In this document: positions 26,108 to 36,081 of the stretch, piece by piece
Position numbering within the stretch: position 1 is the first letter of the stretch
How the letters are laid out: every line of letters starts with the position of its first letter
Source: Bradyrhizobium sp. B124
Lineage (GTDB): Bacteria > Pseudomonadota > Alphaproteobacteria > Rhizobiales > Xanthobacteraceae
Assembly (NCBI RefSeq): GCF_038967635.1
Contig: NZ_CP152413.1
Location: 186,001-250,000, forward strand
Length of the DNA stretch: 64,000 nucleotides
Direction: 5' to 3'
Notes under the pieces: generated by a model
Databases searched by the model: none
What the model was told of the DNA's origin: nothing
The model's input: the letters and a program-made list of their open reading frames with translations, nothing else
Position numbers and translations under genes: made by a program

Positions 26108-29100
26108 CAGGCGCCCCCTTCATGCGCCGCTTCGGGCGGTGCCGTGGCAGCCGCCTGGTCGGGAGAGGCGACAGGCTCGCGCGACAGGAAGATCTTGCGC
26201 AGCGCAGGCGCCACGATCAGCAGCAGCAGCGGGCCGATGAACATGCCGCCGACCACCACGGTCGCGAGCGGACGCTGCACCTGGCTTCCAATGCCGTGCG
26301 ATAGCGCCGCCGGAAACAGGCCGACGCCCGCGGACAGCGCGGTCATCAGCATCGGCCGCATGCGCTGCTCGGCGCCGTTGAACACCGCCTCCGCGATGCT
26401 CATGCCCGAGGCTCGCAATTCGCGGAAATAGGTGATGTTGAGGATGCCGTCCATGACCGCGACGCCGAACAGCGAGATGAAGCCGATCGCGGCCGAGATC
26501 GAGAAATCGAGCCCGGCGAGGTACAGCGCGATCAGGCCACCGCCGACTGCGAAGGGTATGCCGGCCAGCGCCAGCAGGCTGTCGCGCAGCGAGTTGAACA
26601 GGCTGTAGAGCAGCACGAAGATCAGCAGCAGCGTCACCGGCACCACGATCATCAGGCGCGCCTTGGCGGCTTCGAGATTGTCGAATTCGCCGGACCAGAT
26701 CATCCGGTAACCGGTCGGAAGGTGCACGGCCTCGGCGACGCGCGTCTGTGCCTCCGCCACCGTGCTGCCGAGATCGCGGCCGCGCACGCTGAACTTGATC
26801 GGGATGTAGCGCTGGCTGCGCTCGCGGTAGATGAACGACGCACCGGTATCGAGCGAGATGTCGGCAAGCTCGCTCAGGGGGATGTAGGCGTTGGTGCCGG
26901 ACGACGTCTGGTAGGCCACCTTGATTTCGCGCACCTCGTCGATGCTCTGGCGGAACTTCGGATCGAGCCGCACCACCACGCCGAACTGCCGGTCGCCCTC
27001 CAGCACCGTCGTCGCGCTGGTGCCGCCGAGCGCCGCCTGGACCACGGTCGTCACGTCGCCGGTATTGAGACCGTAGCGCGCGGTCTTCTCGCGGTTCACC
27101 TTGATGTTGAGGTTGGGCTGCCCGACCAGATGGAAGATGCCGAGATCGGCGACGCCGCGGATCTTGGCCATCTCCTGCGAGACCTTGGTCGCGAGCTGTT
27201 CGAGCACGGCGAGGTTGGGGCCGATGATCTTGACCGAGTTCGCGCCCTTGACGCCCGACAGCGCCTCCTCGACGTTGTCCTGGATGTATTGCGAGAAGTT
27301 GAAGGTGACGCCGGGCAGTTCCTCGTCGAACTCCCGCTGCAGTTCCTCGGTCAGCTTCTCCTTGGCCAGGCCGGGCGGCCACTGGTCGAACGGCTTGATC
27401 GGCGCGAACAGCTCGACATTCGAGAATGGAGAGGCGTCGCTGCCATTGTCGGGGCGCCCATGCTGCGACACCACCGTGATGATCTCAGGGTGACGCAACA
27501 GGATCTCGCGCATCTTGCGGGTCGGCTCGGTGCCTGCGTCGAGCGACATGGTCGGCGGCATCGAGGCGCGGATCCAGAAATTGCCTTCCTCGAGCGCGGG
27601 CAGGAACTCGCTGCCGAGCTGGCTCGCAGCAAGGCCGCTCAGTCCGAGGAAGATGATGCCGGCTGCGACCGCGACCCTCAGATGCGTCAGCGACCAGCGC
27701 AGCACCGGCGTGTAGGCCTTGCGCAGCGAGCGCACGATGATGGTTTCGGTTTCCTCGATATGCCGCGGCAGCAGCAGCGATGCCAGCACCGGCGTCACGG
27801 TGAATGTCGCCAGCAGCGCGCCGGCGAGCGCGTAGCCGTAGGTTCGCGCCATCGGTCCGAAGATCTGGCCTTCGACGCCCTGCATGGTGAACAGCGGCAC
27901 GAACGCGGTCACCGTGATGGCCGCGGTGAAGAACACCGCCTTGTCGACCTGCAATGCGCTGACGAAGATCATCCGCAGCCGCTCGGTCCAGCCCGGCGCG
28001 GGTTGGCCGTTTCGCGTCGTGGGATCGCCACCCCAGTATCCCTCGGCGAGGTTTTGCAGCACCCGGAGCCGGTTCTCCGGACTGGACTGGAAGTTGCGGA
28101 AGATGTTCTCCATCATGATGACGGCGGAATCGACGATGATCCCGAAGTCGACGGCGCCGAGCGACAGCAGATTGGCGTCCTCGCCCTGCAGCACCAGGAT
28201 GATGATCGCGAAGAACAGCGCGAACGGGATGTTGGCGCTGACGATCAGCGCGCTGCGCAGGTCGCCCAGGAAGACCCACTGGATCACGAACACCAGCAGG
28301 CAGCCGAACATCAAGTTGTGCAGCACGGTGTGGGTCGTGACGCTGACCAGCGAGGTGCGGTCGTAATAGGGGACCACTTTGACGCCGGCAGGCAGGGTGC
28401 CGTCGCTGTTGATCTTGGCGACTTCCTCCTCGACCTTTGGCACGATGTCGTTGGTGTGCTGCGTGCGTCCCATCACGACGATGGCTGCGGCGACGTCGTC
28501 GTTCCTGTCCTTTCCGGCGATGCCGAGCCGCGGCACATAGCCGACTGAAACCTTGGCGACGTCCTTGATCTGGATCGGCAGTCCGTTGGATTGGGTCAGG
28601 ACGACGTTCTCGATGTCCCGGACCCGGTAGCCCTTGGTGATGTCGTCATCGCCGCCTGAGTTGATCAGGCCGATGCCGCGGATGTTGACGGATTGCTGGC
28701 CGATCGCGATCTCGCGGCCGCCGACATTGATGTTCGCGTTGCCGAGCGCGCTGATCAGCTGCGGCACGGTGATGTTGTAGGCTTCGAGCTTGGCGAGATC
28801 GGCGTCGACATTGAACTGCTTGGTGGTGCCGCCCCAGGCATTGATCTGCACCACGCCTGGAAGCGTCATCAGCCGGCGGGCGACGACGTAATCCTGCAAG
28901 GTCCTGAGATTGGTCAGGCCGAAATTCGGCGGACCGACGAGCTGGTAGCGGTAGATCTCGCCAACCAGGCTGGACTGCTGGATTTGCGGGATCTGATTGC
29001 CGGGGAGCTGGACGTTCTGCGTGAGGTTGTTGGTGGCCTGCGAGAGCGCGAAGTAATAGTCGACGCCGTATTTGAAGGTGACCCGCACGAACGACAGGCC

Positions 29101-29364
29101 GTAGAACGAGGTCGAGCGGATGTTGACCACGCCCGGCGTCGAGTACAGCCCGACCTCCATCGGGATCGTATAATACTTCTCCATCTCCTCGGCGGAGAGG
29201 CCGGCGGCCTGTGCCGTGATCTCGAGGATGACGGGCGCCGGGTTCGGATAGGCCTCGATGTTCAGCTTGGTGAACGCGGCGAATCCGGCGGCGCAGAACA
29301 CGGCGAGGCCGAGCACGATGACGGCGCTTCGGGTCAGACCGAATTGAAGGAGGCTCTTGATCAA
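26107..29364 (-). CDS. RND efflux pump, heavy-metal (CzcA/CusA) type
   Basis: 1085-aa inner-membrane proton/substrate antiporter with twelve expected helices and two large periplasmic loops. TM4 carries GAVDFGIIVDSAVIMMEN, the form typical of the HME (CzcA/CusA) subfamily rather than the drug-exporting HAE1 group. TM1 at 14-34, then FTKLNIEAYPNPAPV opens the porter domain. It is the middle gene of an adaptor-pump-channel operon. The family suggests divalent or monovalent metal export, but the metal-binding residues were not checked, so organic substrates remain possible. Confidence 0.93.
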   Translation of the reverse strand: MIKSLLQFGLTRSAVIVLGLAVFCAAGFAAFTKLNIEAYPNPAPVILEITAQAAGLSAEEMEKYYTIPMEVGLYSTPGVVNIRSTSFYGLSFVRVTFKYGVDYYFALSQATNNLTQNVQLPGNQIPQIQQSSLVGEIYRYQLVGPPNFGLTNLRTLQDYVVARRLMTLPGVVQINAWGGTTKQFNVDADLAKLEAYNITVPQLISALGNANINVGGREIAIGQQSVNIRGIGLINSGGDDDITKGYRVRDIENVVLTQSNGLPIQIKDVAKVSVGYVPRLGIAGKDRNDDVAAAIVVMGRTQHTNDIVPKVEEEVAKINSDGTLPAGVKVVPYYDRTSLVSVTTHTVLHNLMFGCLLVFVIQWVFLGDLRSALIVSANIPFALFFAIIILVLQGEDANLLSLGAVDFGIIVDSAVIMMENIFRNFQSSPENRLRVLQNLAEGYWGGDPTTRNGQPAPGWTERLRMIFVSALQVDKAVFFTAAITVTAFVPLFTMQGVEGQIFGPMARTYGYALAGALLATFTVTPVLASLLLPRHIEETETIIVRSLRKAYTPVLRWSLTHLRVAVAAGIIFLGLSGLAASQLGSEFLPALEEGNFWIRASMPPTMSLDAGTEPTRKMREILLRHPEIITVVSQHGRPDNGSDASPFSNVELFAPIKPFDQWPPGLAKEKLTEELQREFDEELPGVTFNFSQYIQDNVEEALSGVKGANSVKIIGPNLAVLEQLATKVSQEMAKIRGVADLGIFHLVGQPNLNIKVNREKTARYGLNTGDVTTVVQAALGGTSATTVLEGDRQFGVVVRLDPKFRQSIDEVREIKVAYQTSSGTNAYIPLSELADISLDTGASFIYRERSQRYIPIKFSVRGRDLGSTVAEAQTRVAEAVHLPTGYRMIWSGEFDNLEAAKARLMIVVPVTLLLIFVLLYSLFNSLRDSLLALAGIPFAVGGGLIALYLAGLDFSISAAIGFISLFGVAVMDGILNITYFRELRASGMSIAEAVFNGAEQRMRPMLMTALSAGVGLFPAALSHGIGSQVQRPLATVVVGGMFIGPLLLLIVAPALRKIFLSREPVASPDQAAATAPPEAAHEGGA

Positions 29365-29420
29365 GGTGCTGCACTTACTCTTGAGCGGACGAGGGCGCGG
29401 TCAGCGTTGCGGCTGGCGCG

Positions 29421-30641
29421 CTAGCCGGTGGCCGCGTTGGCGAACTTGTTGCTGAGGAAGATCGCGCCGGTGGAAGCGACCTTCTCGCCGGCTGCGAGGC
29501 CGCTGAGGATTTGCCGCCAGCCGTCCTGCTCCATGCCGATCGTCACCGTGCGGCGGTCGAACTTGCGGCCGTCGCTCGTGACCCACACCGTCATCGTGCC
29601 GTCGCCCTCGCGCACGATGGCGTCCAGCGGAACGCTCACCGACAGCTTTGGCGGTTCGGTTTCGATGGTGAAGCTCGCAAGCATGCCGGCGCGCAGCTTG
29701 TGCTGGGGATCATCGATCACCGAACGCACCAGCTGGCGGTGCGAGTTCGGATCGATGTTGAGGCCGAGCGTCGTCACGCGGCCGCGAAACACCTCATTCG
29801 GATAGGCCGGCACCCGCACCTCGACCGGTTGGCCGATCCGGTAGGCGGGGGCATCGGTCTCGATCACATTGGCGACCATCCACATCGTCGAGATGTCGGC
29901 CAGCGAATAGGGCGCCGGTGCGTTGCCGGGCTGCACAAAGAGTCCCGGCGCGGCGTTGCGCGCAATGATCCGGCCGGAGATCGGGCTCGGCACCACCAGG
30001 ATGGAATCGACCTTGCGGTCGGCGACGATGCGGTCGATCTCGGCGTCGGTCTTGCCGAAGATGCGCACCGCGTCGCGCCCGGCCTTGTAGTTGCCCTCGG
30101 CGGTCTGCTGATCCGACGTCGCCTGGTCGACGTCCTTCTGCGCGCCGCCGCCGGTCTTCAGCAGCTGCCTGACCCGGGCCAGCGTCCTGGTCTGCAGTTC
30201 GAGCACGCCGGCCGCGGCGAGCAGCGACGACTCGGCCTGCAACAGATCGGGGCTGTCGATCGTGAACAGCCTGTCGCCCTTCGCAACCTCGTCACCGACA
30301 TTGAGCGGCGTGTCGACGATCCTGCCGGGATTTGATGTAAACGCCTGCACCAGCATGTTCTGATTGAAGTCGATCGAGCCGACCGCGTTCTTCAGGGTCC
30401 GGAACGAACGCTGCTCCGCGGCCATGGTCTTCAGGGAGGCCGCCTGCTTGTCGCTCAGCGCGACGTATTGCTGCTCGACGTTGACGTCCTGCGGCGCGGT
30501 CTCCTGCGCGGCCTTGGCGTTCACGACACCATCGGCGCGCGTCGTGAGCCACGCGCCGGCGAGAAGCGCCGCCAGCACCGGCATCGCCGCAAAGCCCATA
30601 TACTTCATTCGAAATGACATCGCCCGCCGCCAATACTGCAT
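29421..30641 (-). CDS. RND efflux periplasmic adaptor (membrane fusion protein)
   Basis: 406 aa. An N-terminal membrane anchor or signal (MGFAAMPVLAALLAGAWL) precedes the HlyD/CusB-like domains: beta-barrel and lipoyl halves around FTSNPGRIVDTPLNVGDEVAKGDRLFTIDSPDLL, an alpha-helical hairpin, and VVPSPISGRIIARNAAPGLFV. It bridges pump and channel in the periplasm. It is first in the operon, 56 bp before the pump gene. ATG 30620 is an alternative start seven codons in. Confidence 0.92.
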   Translation of the reverse strand: MQYWRRAMSFRMKYMGFAAMPVLAALLAGAWLTTRADGVVNAKAAQETAPQDVNVEQQYVALSDKQAASLKTMAAEQRSFRTLKNAVGSIDFNQNMLVQAFTSNPGRIVDTPLNVGDEVAKGDRLFTIDSPDLLQAESSLLAAAGVLELQTRTLARVRQLLKTGGGAQKDVDQATSDQQTAEGNYKAGRDAVRIFGKTDAEIDRIVADRKVDSILVVPSPISGRIIARNAAPGLFVQPGNAPAPYSLADISTMWMVANVIETDAPAYRIGQPVEVRVPAYPNEVFRGRVTTLGLNIDPNSHRQLVRSVIDDPQHKLRAGMLASFTIETEPPKLSVSVPLDAIVREGDGTMTVWVTSDGRKFDRRTVTIGMEQDGWRQILSGLAAGEKVASTGAIFLSNKFANAATG

Positions 30642-31009
30642 GAAAGTCTCGCGCGAGAGACGAGGTCCTGCCGCATGGCGGGCCGTCGTCCGATCTCCCG
30701 GTGAGAGCAGATGAACGATTATCAGGGCTAGCTGACGCCAGCCTTACATTTGCCCTTTCAAGAGCGCGCCCGGCGCGCGAATTTGATTGCGGCGGGGGCC
30801 GGTTTATCTATTTTGCGTGGGGACGGGAGCGGTCGCGCATAGCCAAAATATAGCGCGTTAGCGGCAATCCGGGCGTTGTGCTTAGATGCGTATCGTTTGC
30901 ACATCGGGATTGCTCAACGCGCGATCTGTTGCGGAATTGTCGCTTGGCTGGCGCATCGCAACAAGGTGTGCGATCGGAAGACCGATCGAATGAAAACAGG
31001 ACTGCTGCG
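30642..31009. promoter_or_regulatory. Divergent promoter region between RND operon and two-component system
   Basis: 368 bp without a coding signal. It must contain the start sites of the efflux operon (minus) and of the response regulator (plus). A GC-rich inverted repeat GCGCGC-CCG-GCGCGC is at 30764-30778. No direct repeats that would clearly mark an OmpR-type box were found by eye. Confidence 0.5.
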
Positions 31010-31684
31010 ATGCGCCTTCTGATCGTCGAGGACAATCTCGAGCTCTCGCGGCTGCTCGCGAGCGGGCTGGTGGTGGCGGGATATGAGTCCGATATCGTCA
31101 ACAGCGTTGCCGAGGCGCGTGATGCGCTGCGCAGCGTCACCTATGCTGCCATGATCCTCGATCTCGGTCTGCCTGACGGTGATGGCCTGTCGGTGCTGTC
31201 GGAGCTGCGCCGCAAGACCGACCCGCTGCCGGTCCTGGTGTTGACCGCGCGCAACGGCCTGCAGGATCGGGTCAACGGCCTGCGGAGCGGTGCGGACGAT
31301 TATCTGGCGAAGCCGTTCGCGCTGGAAGAGCTGGTGGCGCGGCTCGAAGCCATCCTGCGCCGGCCCGGCCAGCTGCTCGGCTCGTCGCTGAAGCTCGCCA
31401 ATCTGGTCTACGACACCGAGAGCAAGCAGGTATTCGTCGACGGTGCTCCGCACGTCTTTTCCGCGCGTGAAACCTCCGTGCTCGAGATCCTGCTGCGGCG
31501 GCAGGGGCGGGTGGTACCGAAGAAGAATGTCGAGGACCACATCTTCGGTCTGTCGGGCGAGGTCGCCTCGAATGCGGTCGAGGTCTACGTGTCGCGCCTG
31601 CGCAAGCTGCTCACCGAGCACCGCGCAAAGGTCATCATCCACACCATTCGCGGCGTCGGCTATCTGATGGCGGAGGAGAAATAG
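31010..31684 (+). CDS. OmpR-family response regulator
   Basis: 224 aa from ATG 31010 (an open frame runs further upstream to 30878 without homology). Receiver domain: LLIVEDN acidic pair, phospho-acceptor Asp in MILDLGLPDGDG, conserved Lys in LAKPFALEEL. C-terminal winged helix with FSARETSVLEILLRRQGRVV and VEVYVSRLRKLL...IIHTIRGVGYLM. It resembles TctD/QseB regulators. The kinase starts three bases after its stop, and the pair is divergent from the RND operon, its probable target. Confidence 0.95.
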   Translation: MRLLIVEDNLELSRLLASGLVVAGYESDIVNSVAEARDALRSVTYAAMILDLGLPDGDGLSVLSELRRKTDPLPVLVLTARNGLQDRVNGLRSGADDYLAKPFALEELVARLEAILRRPGQLLGSSLKLANLVYDTESKQVFVDGAPHVFSARETSVLEILLRRQGRVVPKKNVEDHIFGLSGEVASNAVEVYVSRLRKLLTEHRAKVIIHTIRGVGYLMAEEK

Positions 31685-31686
31685 GG

Positions 31687-33021
31687 GTGTTCCGCTTCAC
31701 GTCGCTGACCTCGCGGATCGTGTTCCTGCACATCGTGGCGGTCGCGGTCGCCGCGATCTTCCTGCCGCTGCTGCTGCTGTGGTTGCTGAATTCGGAGATC
31801 AACCAGCTACATCGCGAAGCGATGCGCGATCAGGCCGCCGATCTCGGCCAGAACCTCGTGGTCGATTCCGCCGGCAAGGTACAGCTCAACCTGCCGGACA
31901 GCCTGAGGGGGCTCTATTCCGACGCCTATGGGCGCTATCGCTACGACATCTACGATGCCGACGACAATCTGCTGTTTTCGTCGCATCGCGGAGCGCCGCG
32001 ACTGCCGGCCTTGGCCGACCGGATTTCCGGCGCCAGCGCCACCAAGCTCGTCGGCGGCCAGACGCTGCGCATCCAGGTCGCCGAGGACCTGTCGCATCGC
32101 GACGTCATCATCGATGACATCGTTTCCAACTTCTTTCGGCGGGTCGGCTGGATCACCATCCCGATCCTCCTGATCCTGCTGGCGACCGACATCCTGATCT
32201 TCCGCCGCGCCGTGATTCCGCTGCTGCGGGCTTCGGAGGAGGCCAGGAGCATCGGACCGGCCAGGACCGACATCCGTCTGCCGACGGAGGGGATTCCGAG
32301 CGAAATCCTGCCGCTGGTGACCGCCGTCAACCAGGCCTTCGATCGTCTGGAGGACGGGTTTCACGTGCAGCGCCAGTTCACCGCCGATGCCGCGCACCAA
32401 CTGCGCACTCCGCTTGCGATCCTGAGGACCCGGATCGAGACGCTGGATGTAGCCAGGGGGACCAAGGAGCTGCATGCCGACATCGAGAGCATGAGCCGTA
32501 TCGTCAGCCAGCTGCTCGAGATTGCCGAGCTCGATACGCTGGTGCTGGACCCCGGCGAAACCGCGGATCTGCGCGCCGTGTGCGCCGAGGTGGTCGGCTC
32601 GATCGCGCCCTATGCGCTGGCGCAGCAGAAGGACATCGCGCTGCGCGGCACCGACGGTCCGGTGCGGGTCAAGGGCAATGCCGAGATGCTGCAGCGGGCG
32701 ATCTTCAATCTGGCGGAGAACGCCATCAAGTACACGGCAGACGCGACCTCGGTCGATGTCGAGGTGCACGAGGACGGTTCGGTGCAGGTGCGCGACTGCG
32801 GGCCAGGGATTGCGCCGGCCGAGCAGGGCCTGGTGTTCCAGCGCTTCTGGCGCGGCGATCGTCAGCGCCAGCGCACGGACGGGGCGGGGCTCGGGCTCTC
32901 GATCGTCCGCGGCGTCGTCGACGACCACGACGCGACGATCAAGGTCGAGAACCTGCCGTCGGGCGGTGCCCAGTTTACGCTGAGCTTCCGCCTCGCCAGG
33001 GCAGAGCCGGCGACCGCGTGA
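31687..33021 (+). CDS. Sensor histidine kinase (TctE/QseC-like)
   Basis: 444 aa from GTG 31687, whose ribosome-binding site GGAGGAG lies in the end of the regulator gene. TM1 ~10-35, a periplasmic 2CSK_N-like domain of about 120 residues, TM2 ~150-172, HAMP, HisKA with DAAHQLRTPLAILRTRIETL (phospho-His), HATPase with NLAENAIKYT, RDCGPGIAP and GAGLGLSIVRG. The full set of N, G1 and G2 boxes is intact. It probably senses a periplasmic signal linked to the efflux substrate. Confidence 0.93.
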   Translation: MFRFTSLTSRIVFLHIVAVAVAAIFLPLLLLWLLNSEINQLHREAMRDQAADLGQNLVVDSAGKVQLNLPDSLRGLYSDAYGRYRYDIYDADDNLLFSSHRGAPRLPALADRISGASATKLVGGQTLRIQVAEDLSHRDVIIDDIVSNFFRRVGWITIPILLILLATDILIFRRAVIPLLRASEEARSIGPARTDIRLPTEGIPSEILPLVTAVNQAFDRLEDGFHVQRQFTADAAHQLRTPLAILRTRIETLDVARGTKELHADIESMSRIVSQLLEIAELDTLVLDPGETADLRAVCAEVVGSIAPYALAQQKDIALRGTDGPVRVKGNAEMLQRAIFNLAENAIKYTADATSVDVEVHEDGSVQVRDCGPGIAPAEQGLVFQRFWRGDRQRQRTDGAGLGLSIVRGVVDDHDATIKVENLPSGGAQFTLSFRLARAEPATA

Positions 33022-33028
33022 GAGGCTC

Positions 33029-33057
33029 GGCCTGCGGCACCTGTCGTGCCGCGGGCC
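33029..33057. terminator. Hairpin between convergent genes, probable bidirectional terminator
   Basis: GGCCTGCGGCAC (33029-33040), loop CTGTC, GTGCCGCGGGCC (33046-33057): a 12-bp stem with one T-G pair. It sits in the 43-bp gap between the kinase stop and the end of the minus-strand peptidase gene. There is no U-run, so termination may be partial. Confidence 0.5.
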
Positions 33058-33064
33058 GGCCGGC

Positions 33065-34354
33065 TTACTTCAGCTTGCCGTCGGACAGGTCCATGATCAT
33101 GCGCGCGGTCAAATACAGACGCGGCACGATGCTGTTGATCTGCACGTACTCGGCATCGTTGGAGTGTGCACCGAAGCCCGAGAGGCCCATGCCTTCAACC
33201 ACGGCTCCCTTGGTCTTGAGGGCGGCAAACGCAGCGTCGGTGCCGCCGCCCGTGGCCCGCTCGGCCACGTTCAGCGGCATGCCGAGTTCCTGATAGATCG
33301 TCTTGCCGTGGCCGGCCACGCGGCGCGAGGCGTCGTTGGCTTCGAGCGGCGGGCGGCGTACCTCGAACTTCACGTCCACCTTGGAATCGGGCAGCAGACG
33401 GTTCTTGATCTTGTCCTGCAGCGCCGTCTCGAGTTCGTCGAAGTCGGACACCTTGAGCGCACGCGCGTCGGCCTGCGCAGTGGCTTCGGCGGGGATCACA
33501 TTGCGGTTGGTGCCGGACTTCGAAACCGTCCAGTTCAGCTTGAGGCCCTGCTCGGGCTTCGACAGGTCCTTCATCTGCAGCACCTGGTGTGACAGCTCAT
33601 AGAGCGCATTCACGCCGCCTTCGGGCCTCGCGCCCGCATGCGACGACTTGCCATGCACCGTGAGGTAGGCCGAGCCGATGCCGCTGGTGGCGAGGCGGAG
33701 CGTGCCGCTGGCGTCGCTACCTTCGAACGAGAACACGGCATCCTGCTCCGCGGCGACGCGGGTGATGGTGCTGCGCCAGCCGGGCGAAGAGATCTCCTCG
33801 TCGCCATTGATGAGCACCGTGAGCGTGCCGTAATCCTTGAAGTTCAGCTTCTGCAGCAGTGCGACGCCGTGGATGATGGTGGCGATGCCCTGCTTGTCGT
33901 CGGCGATGCCGAGGCCGTAGGCCTTGTCGCCATCGACGCGGAAGGGTTGGTCCTTCAGCATGCCCCTGAGATACACCGTGTCCATATGCGCGATCAGCAT
34001 GATTTTCGCGCTGCCCGTGCCCTTGAAGACGGCCTGCACTGCAGGGCCGATCTTCTCCGGCGTGTCGTCCAGCCGGTAGATGTCGGTGGTCTGCAGGATG
34101 TCCACCGCGCCGCCGAGTTCTTTGAGCTGGCCGGCGATGCGCGCGGCGATCTGGTTGAGGCCTTCGATGTCGTTGCTGCCGGATTCGATCTGCACGAGGT
34201 CGCGCAGGGTGTCGAGCAGCGGCTGCTGCTCCTGTTGCGCCAGTGCGCGAATGTCGGCCGCCGGCGCCGCGTGTGCTGTGGCAGCGGCAAACGCCAGGCT
34301 GAGGGAAGCGATGAGCGGGCGAACGAACGAGCGGGCGGGATGCGATTGGGGCAT
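33065..34354 (-). CDS. Exported M20-family metallopeptidase (glutamate carboxypeptidase-like)
   Basis: 429 aa from ATG 34354. Signal peptide (FVRPLIASLSLAFAAATAHA) sends it to the periplasm. The di-zinc site is visible in order: His of IAHMDTVY, Asp of GIADDKQG, the Glu pair of NGDEEISS, Glu/Asp of FSFEGSD, and His of FGAHSND near the C-terminus; the dimerisation lid lies between (VHGKSSHAGARP). Family members cleave C-terminal glutamate or other residues from small peptides and folates. It is 122 bp downstream of the TRAP permease genes on the same strand. Confidence 0.92.
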   Translation of the reverse strand: MPQSHPARSFVRPLIASLSLAFAAATAHAAPAADIRALAQQEQQPLLDTLRDLVQIESGSNDIEGLNQIAARIAGQLKELGGAVDILQTTDIYRLDDTPEKIGPAVQAVFKGTGSAKIMLIAHMDTVYLRGMLKDQPFRVDGDKAYGLGIADDKQGIATIIHGVALLQKLNFKDYGTLTVLINGDEEISSPGWRSTITRVAAEQDAVFSFEGSDASGTLRLATSGIGSAYLTVHGKSSHAGARPEGGVNALYELSHQVLQMKDLSKPEQGLKLNWTVSKSGTNRNVIPAEATAQADARALKVSDFDELETALQDKIKNRLLPDSKVDVKFEVRRPPLEANDASRRVAGHGKTIYQELGMPLNVAERATGGGTDAAFAALKTKGAVVEGMGLSGFGAHSNDAEYVQINSIVPRLYLTARMIMDLSDGKLK

Positions 34355-34476
34355 GGCGGCGGTCTGTGAGTTGGAGGGCGATCCGTATCCCCGCGTCTTC
34401 ACAGGACTTGACGCCGCCGTCAACGGTTCCAGCGTGCCCCGCTTCCGCAAGGGCACGCTGAAGAAGCTGGGGCCGG

Positions 34477-36081
34477 TTACTGCTTCGGTTGCCCGAAATC
34501 GAGCGGCGGCAGTTCGATCTGCGGCACCTCGATCTTGACCTTGTTGAGGTCGACATCGAGCGGCTTGTCGAGCAGTCCGGTGACGACGACCGGGAATGCG
34601 ATCACCAGCGCCACCATGATCGCCTGCAGCCCGATCCAGGGCATAGCGCCCCAATAGATGTCGGAGCTCTTCACTTCCTTCGGCGCCACGCCGCGCAGAT
34701 AGAACAGCGCGAAGCCGAACGGCGGATGCAGGAACGAGGTCTGCATGTTGACGCAGAGCATCACGCCGAACCAGATCAGCGCGGCGTCGGGGCCGACCAC
34801 CGGCGCCAGCACCTTCTGCGCGATCGGCGCGATCATCGGCAGGATGATGAAGGCGATCTCGAAGAAGTCGAGGAAGAACGCCAGGAAGAAGATGAAGAGG
34901 TTGATGAAGATCAGGAAGCCCCAGACGCCGCCGGGCAGCGAGGTCAGAAGATGCTCGAGCCAGACGCCGCCGGAGACGCCGAGGAACACCACCGAGAAGC
35001 AGGTCGAGCCGATCAGGATGAAGGTGACCATGCAGGTGATGCGCATGGTGGTCTCGTAGCCCTGTTTGATCAGGTCGCGCAGGTCCGGAATCTTGACGGC
35101 CTCGAGGCAGATCCAGACCACCGCGAGATAGGTGATCGCGAACGCGAGTCTGAAGATCAGGTTCTCGCTGTAGAGCATCGCGATGATGGTGCCGATGCCG
35201 CCGGCGATCACGCCGACGATCAGCACCTTGCGCCCGGTCGCGCTGAAATCCTTGTGGTGGATGGCGGCGAGCACGATGGCGCCGACCGCGCCCATGGCGC
35301 CGGCTTCCGTCGGGGTCGCAAGGCCCATCATCATGGTGCCGAGCACGACGAAGATCAGCACCGCGGAGGGGATGATGCCGAGCAGGCACTTCTTCCACAG
35401 CGCCCAGCCGGTCAGCGTGCGCGCATCGATCGGCACCGCGGGCACATGGCTCGGCTTGAAGATGCCGAGCAGGAAGGTGTAGCCGGCGAACAGCAGGATC
35501 TGGAACACCGACGGGCCCCAGGCGCCGAGATACATGTCGCCGACCGATTTGCCGAGCTGGTCGGCGAGCACGATCAGGACGAGAGAGGGAGGAACAAGTT
35601 GCGTGATGGTGCCGGAGGCAGCGAGCACGCCCGTGATGTAGCGGATATTGTAGCCGTAGCGGATCATCACCGGCATCGAGATCAGCGCCATGGCGATCAC
35701 CTGCGCTGCCACCGTGCCGGTGATGGCGCCGAGGATGAAGCCGACGATGATCACGGAATAGCCGAGGCCGCCGCGGATCGGGCCGAACAGCTGGCCCATC
35801 GAATCCAGCATGTCCTCGGCAAGCCCGCATCTCTCCAGTATCGCGCCCATGAAGGTGAAGAACGGGATCGCGAGCAGGAGCTCGTTGGACAGCACGCTGC
35901 CGAAGATGCGGCCCGGGATCGCCTGCAGGAAGTTGAGGTCGAAGAAGCCGAGATAGATCGAGAGAAACCCGAACGACAGGCCGACCGCGGCGAGCGTGAA
36001 CGCCACCGGATAGCCGATCAGCATTGCAATGATCAGGCCGCCGAACATCAGTGGCGGCATCATCTCCAGCGTAATGGTCAT
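34477..36081 (-). CDS. TRAP transporter large membrane subunit (DctM/FcbT3 type)
   Basis: 534-aa integral membrane protein with about 13-14 helices that carries out Na+-coupled transport. Landmarks: LLAIPFFTFMGAILERCGLAEDML near the N-terminus and AASGTITQLVPPSLVLIVLADQL, the conserved DctM loop. The subgroup with a hydrophilic insertion before the mid-protein helices is the mannitol/chloroaromatic one, matching the binding proteins at 20968 and 22321. Its start overlaps the dctQ stop (ATGA, 36078-36081). A cytoplasmic tail (LDKPLDVDLNKVKIEVPQ...) ends the protein. Confidence 0.93.
   Translation of the reverse strand: MTITLEMMPPLMFGGLIIAMLIGYPVAFTLAAVGLSFGFLSIYLGFFDLNFLQAIPGRIFGSVLSNELLLAIPFFTFMGAILERCGLAEDMLDSMGQLFGPIRGGLGYSVIIVGFILGAITGTVAAQVIAMALISMPVMIRYGYNIRYITGVLAASGTITQLVPPSLVLIVLADQLGKSVGDMYLGAWGPSVFQILLFAGYTFLLGIFKPSHVPAVPIDARTLTGWALWKKCLLGIIPSAVLIFVVLGTMMMGLATPTEAGAMGAVGAIVLAAIHHKDFSATGRKVLIVGVIAGGIGTIIAMLYSENLIFRLAFAITYLAVVWICLEAVKIPDLRDLIKQGYETTMRITCMVTFILIGSTCFSVVFLGVSGGVWLEHLLTSLPGGVWGFLIFINLFIFFLAFFLDFFEIAFIILPMIAPIAQKVLAPVVGPDAALIWFGVMLCVNMQTSFLHPPFGFALFYLRGVAPKEVKSSDIYWGAMPWIGLQAIMVALVIAFPVVVTGLLDKPLDVDLNKVKIEVPQIELPPLDFGQPKQ

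Noticed and set aside
26722..28548. 608-codon plus-strand frame
   Set aside because: Antisense to the RND pump.
26107..29364. Naming the pump CusA or CzcA outright
   Set aside because: Subfamily motif supports HME type, but no metal-specific residues were verified and the flanking proteins lack CusF or CzcD signatures.
34355..35830. Long N-terminal extension of the M20 peptidase frame
   Set aside because: It overlaps dctM in another frame on the same strand; the signal peptide at 34354 marks the true start.
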